Below, piece after piece: positions 1-7,800 of a stretch of DNA of 32,904 bases (position 1 is the first letter of the stretch; the number at the start of each line of letters is the position of its first letter). The stretch covers positions 1-32,904 of the forward strand of contig CAYVQF010000061.1 of the NCBI GenBank assembly GCA_964454015.1, given 5' to 3'. The notes below the pieces were generated by a model. It searched no databases. It saw only the letters and a list, made by a program, of their open reading frames with translations, and had not been told where the DNA came from. The DNA comes from CAYVQF01 sp964454015. GTDB taxonomy: Bacteria > Myxococcota_A > Bradymonadia > UBA4248. The translations under genes were made by a program, and so were the position numbers.

Positions 1-49
1 ATAATTCACAACGAGCAAGCCCCATGCCGGCTTTGGTCGTGGATTGTGG
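1..49 (+). repeat. Left terminal inverted repeat (49 bp)
   Basis: Bases 1-49 are an exact reverse complement of bases 32853-32901; identity stops at base 50. The copy begins ATAATTCACAACG and ends GGATTGTGG. The two repeats sit at the extreme ends of the window, so either a repeated element flanks the segment in opposite orientation or an assembler stopped at a shared repeat. No transposase lies next to it. The repeat contains an ATG (24-26) that opens a short frame on the inward strand at both ends, but the frames diverge immediately after the repeat and do not look coding. Confidence 0.9.
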
Positions 50-63
50 GCCCCCGAGGCGCC

Positions 64-93
64 TTGCACCCAGCTCATGGCGCGGTCTATGAT
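64..93 (+). promoter_or_regulatory. Possible sigma70-type promoter for the first antiporter
   Basis: A TTGCAC box at 64-69 is separated by 18 bases from TATGAT at 88-93, which matches the -10 consensus at five of six positions. It would start transcription near base 100 and give a leader of roughly 105 nt before the antiporter ATG at 205. The same -10 hexamer occurs in the promoter candidate at 4819-4846. It is sequence resemblance only. Confidence 0.35.
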
Positions 94-204
94 GCCCGCC
101 CGGTCCGGGTGCTGCGACTCGTGCCGCTGTTTTCTACCCATCCGCCTGGCATGGCGTCCGTCGCCGCGGCAGCGGTTGGGCTGCATGAGGTTTGACACGT
201 CTGT

Positions 205-1179
205 ATGACTTGGGCTTTCCTGGCTGCCGTGGTTGGGCTGGTGCTGCTGTGTTGGAGCGCTGATCGTTTCGTGGCAGGCGCCGCTGCGGTGGCCCACCAT
301 TTGTCGGTGCCGCCGCTGATCATTGGCATGGTCATCATTGGCTTTGGCACCTCGGCGCCGGAGATGGTGGTCTCGGCCTTCGCGGCGGCGCAGGGCAATC
401 CAGGCATCGCACTGGGTAACGCCTACGGCTCCAACACGGCGAACATTGCCTTGATTTTGGGGTTGACGGCGGTGCTCAGCCCGCTGGCTTTTGACCAGCG
501 GGTCTTCCGCAAGGAGCTTCCTCTGTTGACGGCGGTGACCGCCGTGGCGGCCTGGCAGCTCTGGGATGGGGTGATCACCCGGATGGAGGCCCTCATCCTC
601 ATGCTGCTCTTTTCGCTGTGGATCGGTTGGACCATTCGCCAGGGGATGCGCTGCCGCGCCGCGGCGCAGAGCGCGGCGCTGAGCATGGACCCCGAGATTC
701 ACACCATGACCCTGCGGCGCGGCCTGTTGTGGTTGCTGGCGGGGCTCTTGGTTTTGGCGGGCAGCTCGCGGCTCTTGGTGTGGGGCGCGGTGGAGATCGC
801 CCAGGGCTTCGGGGTGAGCGACCTGGTGATCGGCCTGACCATCGTCGCCCTCGGCACCTCGCTGCCAGAGTTGGCCTCGTCCATCGCGGCGGTGCGTAAG
901 AACGAACACGACATGGCCCTGGGCAACGTCCTGGGCTCCAACCTCTTCAACACCCTGGCGGTGGTCGGGATCGCTGGCGTGATTCACCCCATCGAGGTGG
1001 GGCCCGAGGTCTTGGTCCGCGATTTTTCCGTCATGGCGGCTTTGACGCTCTCTCTCTTCGTGGTGGGCTTCTCCTTCAAGGGCCAAGGCAGCATCAACCG
1101 CATCGAGGGCAGCGTCCTGTTGGCGGTCTACCTCGGCTACATGGCCTACCTCTTGAGCACGGTCTTTGGCTGGCGCTAG
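205..1179 (+). CDS. Sodium/calcium antiporter, CaCA family (YrbG-like)
   Basis: A 324-residue inner-membrane cation exchanger expected to move Ca2+ against Na+ (or H+). It is built of two inverted halves, each with the family's alpha repeat. The first has GTSAPE and then GNAYGSN near residues 51-76; the second has GTSLPE and then GNVLGSN near residues 215-245. These Glu and Asn/Ser residues form the ion site in characterised members. Hydrophobic segments fill the rest, with a short polar loop near the middle, and the length is normal for bacterial members. The Shine-Dalgarno is poor (GAGG lies 14 nt before the ATG), so the exact start is uncertain. It converges on a second antiporter 45 bp away. 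Ion specificity cannot be read from sequence. Confidence 0.92.
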   Translation: MTWAFLAAVVGLVLLCWSADRFVAGAAAVAHHLSVPPLIIGMVIIGFGTSAPEMVVSAFAAAQGNPGIALGNAYGSNTANIALILGLTAVLSPLAFDQRVFRKELPLLTAVTAVAAWQLWDGVITRMEALILMLLFSLWIGWTIRQGMRCRAAAQSAALSMDPEIHTMTLRRGLLWLLAGLLVLAGSSRLLVWGAVEIAQGFGVSDLVIGLTIVALGTSLPELASSIAAVRKNEHDMALGNVLGSNLFNTLAVVGIAGVIHPIEVGPEVLVRDFSVMAALTLSLFVVGFSFKGQGSINRIEGSVLLAVYLGYMAYLLSTVFGWR

Positions 1180-1224
1180 GCCAGGCACGCTCGTGATTTG
1201 GGGCTGAGCGCCTCGCGGCGGGTC

Positions 1225-2193
1225 TCATCCGCCCAGGAGCAGCACCGCCATATAGCAGGCGAAGACCGCGACGAGGAGGCCACCTTCGGCGCGGTTGACC
1301 CGCAAGCCCGTCAGCATCAGGGGGAAGAGCAGCAGGGTGGTGCCGAGCATCCACCAGTTGTCCCGGGCGATGATCTCCCGTGGCACCTCCAGAGGGTGGA
1401 TCAGCGCGGTGAAGCCGGCGATGCCCAAGATGTTGAAGATATTCGAACCGACCAGGTTGCCCACGGCCATGTCGTCCCGGCCGCGCCAGGCGGCCACCAG
1501 CGAGGTGGCCAGCTCGGGGCTGCTGGTCCCAGCGGCGACGATGGTCAAGCCAATGACCGTCTCGGAGATGCCGAGGGCCGAGGCCAGACCGACGCCACCC
1601 GCTACCAGCAGGGTCGATCCCCCGGCCAAGCAGGCGATCCCCAAGCCCAAGGCGAGGAGGTTGAGGAGGAGGCCCAGTCCGCCCCTTCGCCCGAGTGACG
1701 CCGTGGCGATCTCGCCGTAGGCGGCCCTATCGGCCTCGGTGCTGTTGCGGCGGCTCAACCACACGGCGTAGGCCACGAAGAACACCAGGCCCACGACCAA
1801 GATCGAACCCTCGATACGGCCAAGCCGAGTGTTCCAACCCAGGAGGATGAGGAGCGCCGTGGCCACGGCCATGACCGGCCACTCCAAGCGCACCGTGTTG
1901 CCTTGAATGTGGAGCGGGCGGATCAAGGCGGTCAGGCCCAAGATCGCCGCGATGTTGAAAATGTTGGAGCCGACCACGTTCCCCATGGCCAGCCCCGCGC
2001 TCCCGGCCAAGGCGGCCTGCACCGAGACCACCAGCTCGGGCATGGAGGTGCCCGCCGCCACCACGGTTAGGCCGATCACCGCCGGCGAGATCTTGGCGAA
2101 GAGGGCCAGGCCGCTCGCGCCACGCACCAGGGCTTCACCGCCACCTAGCAGAAGGGCGAGCCCGCCTGCGACGAGTAAGAGATCCCACACCAT
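1225..2193 (-). CDS. Second sodium/calcium antiporter, CaCA family
   Basis: A 322-residue paralogue of the neighbouring exchanger. It keeps both alpha repeats: GTSMPE with GNVVGSN in the first half and GTSSPE with GNLVGSN in the second. The frame is open to 2244, but the ATG at 2193 is preferred because GGGAG lies just upstream and the protein then begins directly with the first hydrophobic helix (MVWDLLLVAGG). Hydrophobic segments alternate with short loops, and a polar Arg/Glu-rich stretch separates the halves. It is convergent with the first antiporter and the two clearly differ outside the ion-binding repeats, so this is not a recent duplication. The pair may differ in ion or regulation; that is inference. 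Confidence 0.92.
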   Translation of the reverse strand: MVWDLLLVAGGLALLLGGGEALVRGASGLALFAKISPAVIGLTVVAAGTSMPELVVSVQAALAGSAGLAMGNVVGSNIFNIAAILGLTALIRPLHIQGNTVRLEWPVMAVATALLILLGWNTRLGRIEGSILVVGLVFFVAYAVWLSRRNSTEADRAAYGEIATASLGRRGGLGLLLNLLALGLGIACLAGGSTLLVAGGVGLASALGISETVIGLTIVAAGTSSPELATSLVAAWRGRDDMAVGNLVGSNIFNILGIAGFTALIHPLEVPREIIARDNWWMLGTTLLLFPLMLTGLRVNRAEGGLLVAVFACYMAVLLLGG

Positions 2194-2323
2194 GTGCCAC
2201 TCCCGGTCAGGGCCAAGCCAGGGCAGGTGTGGCCCCCTGGCCATCCTTGCGCGAGGTCATCTGTAGACGCTGCAATGCGTAGGCGCGGCGTCTTATTCCA
2301 CGGACACCGCGCGCACTGCACAT

Positions 2324-3301
2324 TCACTCGTAGACGTGGTCGAGGGGGCGCACCTCGGCACAGGGCCGGCACAGGGCCGACGCCAGACCGGTGTTGCGCC
2401 GGGTGCGGCCGGCGACGGCCTTGAAGATGGGGCCGCTCACCTCTTCGTCACAGAGGATGCAGCCGTTGAGCGAGCCGTCGGGCAGGTGGTAGGGATCGGT
2501 CAGGGCCAAAATGCACGGCACCAGGCACTGTTCGCGGGTGTGGCGCGTGTTGTAGAACCAGATCTGGGCGCAGGGCTCGGTGAAGCCCAAGTCGCGGATG
2601 CAGGCCAAGGCCGCTTCATCGCCTTCGCTCAAGCTCAGCACACCGCAGGCCTTGACCGGCGTGGTGAGGTCGGGGTAGCGCATGTAGACCGCCAGATCCT
2701 GGAGCGATGAGCAGAGGCCACAGCCGTCGTAGTGGGTGAGGATGGCGCCGGCCGCGGCGGCGCTCTCCGGGGCGGGGAAATCATCCACCCTATAGTTGTC
2801 GTCACCGAGGAGGGTCACGGCGCAGACGCCGGTATTTTCGGGCACTTCCTCCCAGGTATAGGGGTCCTCCTGGAGCAGCTCAGCGGGGTTGTCGAGGCTG
2901 AACTCGAAGAGGCGCTGGATGAGCGCCTCGGTAGGCAAGATCGCCGTGAACCGTTGTTCCCCGCAGGCACACGCAGGGGCGCAGCGATCGGCCTTCAGGC
3001 CGGTGTTCTCCGTGGGGAGGCCAAAGAGGCGGTCGCAGCGCTCCGTGTCGGCGTCGTCGTCGGCGTCGGTGGTGTCGGCTGTGACGTCGTGGGCGTCGTC
3101 GCCGTCGGGATCGGCCGTGTCCTCGGTTTCCACCGCATCGAGGCTGTCCTCTGGCGGTAGGTCTGGAGGCAGGTCCTCGGCGAGGTCGGTGCTGTCTTGG
3201 GGAGGTGTGTCGGCGTCAGGGGGGGGCGCAGTGGTGTCGTCGGTGTCGCAGGCGCACGCCCAGAGGAGGGTGGAGAGCAAGAAAAAAGTTGAAAAACGCA
3301 T
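2324..3301 (-). CDS. Lipoprotein with acidic linker and conserved Cys-rich domain of unknown function
   Basis: A 325-residue exported lipoprotein. The start at 3301 gives a signal peptide MRFSTFFLLSTLLWACAC with a Cys lipidation site followed by Asp. The frame continues upstream to 3376, but that extension is Arg/Pro-rich and has no signal character. After the Cys comes a stretch of about 80 residues made almost only of Asp, Thr, Pro, Glu and Ala, a surface spacer typical of Myxococcota-type lipoproteins. The rest is a globular domain with about 15 Cys, including CAPACACG, HYDGCGLCSS, WFYNTRHTR and CLVPC. I do not recognise the domain; the regular Cys pairs suggest disulphides. It lies 78 bp downstream of the SUMF-domain lipoprotein on the same strand, so co-transcription is plausible. 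Confidence 0.8.
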   Translation of the reverse strand: MRFSTFFLLSTLLWACACDTDDTTAPPPDADTPPQDSTDLAEDLPPDLPPEDSLDAVETEDTADPDGDDAHDVTADTTDADDDADTERCDRLFGLPTENTGLKADRCAPACACGEQRFTAILPTEALIQRLFEFSLDNPAELLQEDPYTWEEVPENTGVCAVTLLGDDNYRVDDFPAPESAAAAGAILTHYDGCGLCSSLQDLAVYMRYPDLTTPVKACGVLSLSEGDEAALACIRDLGFTEPCAQIWFYNTRHTREQCLVPCILALTDPYHLPDGSLNGCILCDEEVSGPIFKAVAGRTRRNTGLASALCRPCAEVRPLDHVYE

Positions 3302-3379
3302 GGTAATCACCACAGGGTGCGGGCGCGGGGCCCGGCGTGGACCGCAGAGTGTGCCCGAGGTGGTGGCTGGGCGCAACGC

Positions 3380-4666
3380 TCACTGGGCGGCGCAGCAGCG
3401 AAAACCCGTGGAGTAGTCCCAGTGGCTGCGGTTGTGGGCGGTGGTGCGGTAGAGGCAGCCTTCGCCGTTGATGACGGTGTCGACGTAGAAGCCGCCGCGG
3501 AAGGTGCCGCTGGGATCGGCGGTCCACTCGTGGAGGTTGCCCATGAGATCGAAGACGCCGTCGGCGCTGACGCAGTTGGGGTAGGCGCCGGCCGGGGCGA
3601 GGCTGTTGGGGAGCTGGTTGATGCAGGGGTGGCCGAGCTGGGACCAGATCCAGGCGTCGCTGGTGCCGAAGTATTCCACGGCGGGGTGGGGGGAGCGGCG
3701 GTCGTTGCAGGCGCCCCAGATGCGGGTGTTGCCGTAGGGGTAGGTGAGGTTGTCGGGGCCGCGGCAGGCGCGCAACCACTCGTCGTTGGTGCAGAGGCGT
3801 TTGCCGGCTTCGGCGTAGGCGGCGGCGGCCTGGTCGGCGTTGATGTAGCCCTGGGGGATGGCGCCAGCGCTGGCGTGGGCGCGCATGCGGCGCTGGCCGG
3901 GGTTGAAGTAAGGCGACCAGGCGCGGGCGGTGCCGTCGGCGGCGATTTCCACCAGGTGCGCTTCGTAGCGATCGATGCAGAAGGTGCTCACCGGGACCAT
4001 GCCCGCCGGGCAGAGGGGGTGGGGCGCTTCGAAGGGGTCACTGGGGTTGGGCAGGGGGCGGTCGACGTCGCTGCAGGCGGGCTGCAGGGTCACCGGGGTG
4101 CAGCAGCGGATGGCCGTGGGCCCAGGACAGTAGCCGGGCGTGGCCTGGTGGCCAGCGCCGCAGTCGCTGAGGTCGAGGCAGGAACCGGCGACGCCCTGGA
4201 CCACACAAGGGGTGCCGACGAACTCGGTGTCGTCAACCACGCAACAATCACTCAGGTCCTCGCAGTAGTGCCCCGTGATGCTGAGGTGCCCGCTGGGGCA
4301 TCCCAGGGTGCCAGCGCAGCGCCCGGGCAGGCTGCCCACGGTGCAGGTGGGTTCGAGGGGGAGAAGATCTGGGGTGTCGTCACTGTTGTCGGCAGGGAGG
4401 TCGGTGGTGGTGTCGGGGGAGAGGTCGTCGCTGTCTGGCGCGCTGTCTTGGACGAGGTCGGCTGCGTCGAGGAGGTCGGCGTCCAGATCGGCGTCGAGGT
4501 CGTGATGAGGCAGCTCGACCTCGCTGAGGTCGGAGAGTTCTGGGGCGGTGTCGGTATTGCCGACCTCGATGTCGGCCAGCGGTGGCAGGATGGCGGTGTC
4601 GTCGCAGGCCCCTGCAGCGAGGGCAAGCGCTAAGGCCAAGGCGAGGAGAGTGAGGCGCTGTGGCAT
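3380..4666 (-). CDS. Lipoprotein with FGE/SUMF (formylglycine-generating-enzyme-like) domain
   Basis: A 428-residue lipoprotein. The signal peptide is a run of Leu-Ala ending AAGAC followed by Asp-Asp, with GGGAG upstream of the ATG. A spacer rich in Asp, Leu, Thr and Pro reaches about residue 90. Two tandem Cys-rich modules of about 40 residues follow, each ending in a CC pair (DCCV and RCCTP), perhaps small disulphide knots. From about residue 205 to the end lies a SUMF/FGE-sulfatase domain with FCIDRYEAH, GKRLCTNDEW, MGNLHEWTAD, RGGFY and a terminal GFRCC. Such domains in secreted bacterial lipoproteins are mostly of unknown function; I see no convincing equivalent of the catalytic Cys pair of true FGE, so sulfatase activation is unlikely. 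It is divergent from the repeat lipoprotein at 4888. Confidence 0.88.
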   Translation of the reverse strand: MPQRLTLLALALALALAAGACDDTAILPPLADIEVGNTDTAPELSDLSEVELPHHDLDADLDADLLDAADLVQDSAPDSDDLSPDTTTDLPADNSDDTPDLLPLEPTCTVGSLPGRCAGTLGCPSGHLSITGHYCEDLSDCCVVDDTEFVGTPCVVQGVAGSCLDLSDCGAGHQATPGYCPGPTAIRCCTPVTLQPACSDVDRPLPNPSDPFEAPHPLCPAGMVPVSTFCIDRYEAHLVEIAADGTARAWSPYFNPGQRRMRAHASAGAIPQGYINADQAAAAYAEAGKRLCTNDEWLRACRGPDNLTYPYGNTRIWGACNDRRSPHPAVEYFGTSDAWIWSQLGHPCINQLPNSLAPAGAYPNCVSADGVFDLMGNLHEWTADPSGTFRGGFYVDTVINGEGCLYRTTAHNRSHWDYSTGFRCCAAQ

Positions 4667-4746
4667 GGCAGGCGCTCCCGTGGGCTAAGGGGGTCAGGTG
4701 AGGCCGGTCGCAGGCGTGAGTGGCCGCGGGGGTTCCCGGCGGCGGC

Positions 4747-4764
4747 TCGCTACCAGCGTAGCGA
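4747..4764. promoter_or_regulatory. Perfect 7-bp inverted repeat between divergent lipoprotein genes
   Basis: TCGCTAC (4747-4753), a four-base spacer CAGC, and GTAGCGA (4758-4764) form a perfect dyad in the 221-bp intergenic region between the minus-strand lipoprotein (start 4666) and the plus-strand lipoprotein (start 4888). It lies upstream of both, about 80 bp from the former and 55 bp upstream of the -35 box proposed for the latter. This position suits a shared operator; a short RNA hairpin is the alternative. No regulator gene lies nearby. Confidence 0.4.
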
Positions 4765-4818
4765 ATGGTGGCGTGGCGGTGAAGGGGCGAGGGGCTGCCA
4801 ACGCGTGGTGGGTTTCCT

Positions 4819-4846
4819 TTGCATGGCCACGGTGCGTGGCTATGAT
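4819..4846 (+). promoter_or_regulatory. Probable sigma70-type promoter for the repeat lipoprotein
   Basis: TTGCAT at 4819-4824 and TATGAT at 4841-4846 are separated by 16 bases. The -10 box matches the consensus at five of six positions, the -35 box at three. Transcription would begin near 4853 and leave a leader of about 35 nt, with the Shine-Dalgarno GGAGG at 4878-4882 placed five bases before the GTG start at 4888. Confidence 0.5.
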
Positions 4847-4887
4847 GGCGCGAACGTTAACAAAGGCACCTTTGGGTGGAGGTTGAT

Positions 4888-7800
4888 GTGAGAAATTTCG
4901 AGGTGTTGATTGGAGCGTGGTTGGGTGCGTTGGGCGTGGCGCTGATTCTCATGGCCGTGGCCTGTGACGAGCCGACGGCCAAGGGGGTCGAGGACAGCCT
5001 CGATGTGCCCGCTGTCGAGGTCGATGACGCCGATGCCGACGAGAGCGAGGCGAGCGATTGGGGGCTGGATAGCGACGGGGAAGACGTCAGCGATACGGTG
5101 CCCGACGCGGTTGTGGATGTGGCGCCAGACGTGGAGGACAGTCACGATGGCAGCGATGTTGCCGACGCGCCTTGTGTGCCGACTTGGAGCTGCGAAGAGG
5201 CTGGCGCGGAGTGCGGCAGCGTTGACGATGGTTGCGGGGAGCTTCTGGACTGCGGCGGGTCGTGCGCTCTATCCGAGACATGCGGCGGTGGGGGTGTCGC
5301 GAACCGCTGTGGCTGCACGCCCGCGACCTGCGCCGCCTTGGGAGTGGCGTGCGGCAGTGTGGCCAATGGCTGTGGCGGGGTCTTGCATTGCGGCGACCCC
5401 TGCGTGTGGCCCGAGACCTGCGGCGGCGCGGGCGAAGACAACCAGTGTGGCTGTACGCCCCTGAGCTGTGCGGCGGCTGAGGCAGAGTGTGGTCAATTGC
5501 CCGATGGTTGCGGTGGCGAGCTGGCGTGCGGGAGCTGTGAGGCACCGCTGATCTGCGGTGGCGCCGGTGCCAATCGCTGCGGCGATGCGCCGTGTACGCC
5601 GAAGACCTGTGTCGAGCTTGGCGCCGCCTGCGGCAGCGTCGGCGATGGTTGCGGCGCGACTTTGAACTGCGGTAGCTGCACTTTGCCCCAGACCTGCGGT
5701 GGCGGCGGCGTGGCCAATCAGTGCGGCTGTACCCCCAAGTCATGCACCGCCTTGGCGGCCCAGTGCGGGGAGCATCCCGACGGTTGCGGTGGTACGGTCG
5801 ATTGTGGTGGTTGCACCTTGCCCCAGACCTGCGGCGGCGGCGGCGTGGCCAACCAATGTGGCTGCACGCCGACGACTTGTACGGCTGAAGGAGCTGGCTG
5901 TGGGACGATCCCCGATGGCTGCGGTGGCACCTTGAGCTGCGGTGGCTGCGCCCTGCCCCAGACCTGCGGTGGCGGCGGCGTGGCCAACCAATGTGGCTGC
6001 ACGCCGACGACTTGTACGGCTGAAGGAGCTGGCTGTGGGAGCATCCCCGACGGCTGTGGTGGCACCTTGAGCTGCGGTGGCTGCACCCTGCCCCAGACCT
6101 GCGGTGGGGGTGGGGTGGCCAACCAGTGTGGCTGCACGCCGACGAGCTGTACCGCCGCGGGGGCTGAGTGCGGGACCATCGACGACGGCTGTGGTGGGAC
6201 CTTGAGCTGCGGTGGCTGCACCTTGCCCCAGACCTGCGGTGGCGGCGGCACGGCCAATCAATGCGGTTGCACGCCGACGAGCTGTACCGCCGCGGGGGCT
6301 GAGTGCGGGACCATCGCTGACGGCTGTGGCGGCACCTTGCCCTGCGGCCTTTGCACACCGCCCCTCATCTGCGGTGGCCAGCAGCCCAACCGCTGCGGCG
6401 ATGCGCCGTGTACGCCGAAGACCTGTGTCGAGCTCGGCGCCGCCTGCGGCAGCGTCGGTGATGGTTGCGGCGCGACTTTGAACTGCGGTGGCTGCACTTT
6501 GCCCCAAACCTGCGGTGGCGGCGGCGTGGCCAATCAATGTGGTTGCACACCGACGACCTGCGCCGAGGCCGGCGCGCAATGTGGTACCCTTGCCGACGGT
6601 TGTGGGGCCACCCTCACGTGCGCCGATCTGTGCGGCGCCAACGAGGTGTGCGATGGGGCCAACCGCTGCCAATGCGCGACGGGCTTTCACCGCTGCAGCG
6701 GCGTCTGCGTCGCCAACGACAGCGTCGCCACTTGTGGGACGCGCTGCACACCGTGCCCCACTGTCGCCAATGGCACGGCGACCTGTAATGGGGTGAGCTG
6801 CGGCATTGCCTGCGACCCGGACTACCACCTGTGCAGCGGCCAATGCCGCTGGGACTACGCCGTGGCGAGTTGCGGGACGCGCTGCTCCCCATGCCCCACC
6901 GACCCTAACGGCACGGCGACCTGTGACGGGGTGAGCTGCGGTATGGCCTGTAACGCGGACTACCATCTCTGTAGCGGCACCTGTCGCTCCGATTTTTCTC
7001 CGGCCACCTGCGGGACGCGCTGCGCGCCTTGCCCCACCGATCCCAACGGCACAGCGACCTGCGACGGGGTGAGCTGCGGCATGGGCTGCAACGCCACCTA
7101 CCATCACTGTACGCCGAGCACCTGCTGTGCGTGGTCGGCCATGGAGTTGCCTTTCGCGGCGCACAGCGGCGACGATTTTGGTCGCTATTCGGCCATCGCC
7201 GTGCACAGCGCCTCGGGGCGGCCTCGCATCGCCTTCCAGGATTTCGTCAACACGGGCTCCAACGTCCACTACGCCACCTTCGACGGGCTGAGCTGGTCCT
7301 TCGAGAACGTCGATGTCGCGACGGATTGGAACGCCGGGGAATACGTGGCCCTGGCCCTCACGGAGGACGTCCCCCACATCGCCTATCCCTCCAGCTCAAC
7401 GGGCATGGGGGGCCGCCGCCTGCGCTATGCCACCAAGGTCGGCACCACTTGGAGCGTGGAGGACATCCACACCCTCCCCTACAGCAGCGACCACTTCGTG
7501 TGGCGTTACGCCATCGCCATGCGCGGCGGCACGCCGTGGGTGCTCTACGGCCTCAACCGCTGGGATGCCACGGCCTCACAGTTCTTCATCGACATGGTCG
7601 TGGCCTACAAGTCTGGCGCCACTTGGGTCAGAGAGGTCGTCGCCACAGAGAGCGTCAACAGCCGCCCCATGGCCATGAGCATCTCCAGCGACGGTCGCGT
7701 CCATGTCCTCCTCCGTTCCTGGACCAGCTCGCCTTCTTTGTACCACCTCCGCTATGCCGTGCGCGCCGTCGACGGCACCTGGAGCACTGAGACCCTCCTC

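Noticed and set aside
3317..4633. A 438-codon plus-strand frame opposite the SUMF-domain lipoprotein
   Set aside because: Gly/Ala/Val-rich translation with no domain, antisense to a gene with a clear signal peptide and FGE motifs.
5176..6678. CRISPR-like array
   Set aside because: The unit is 135 bp, contiguous, in frame and encodes Cys-rich protein repeats without spacers.
5087..7377. Minus-strand frames antisense to the Cys-rich array
   Set aside because: They are repetitive only because the plus-strand repeat is; the Cys pattern and the intact lipoprotein architecture support the plus strand.
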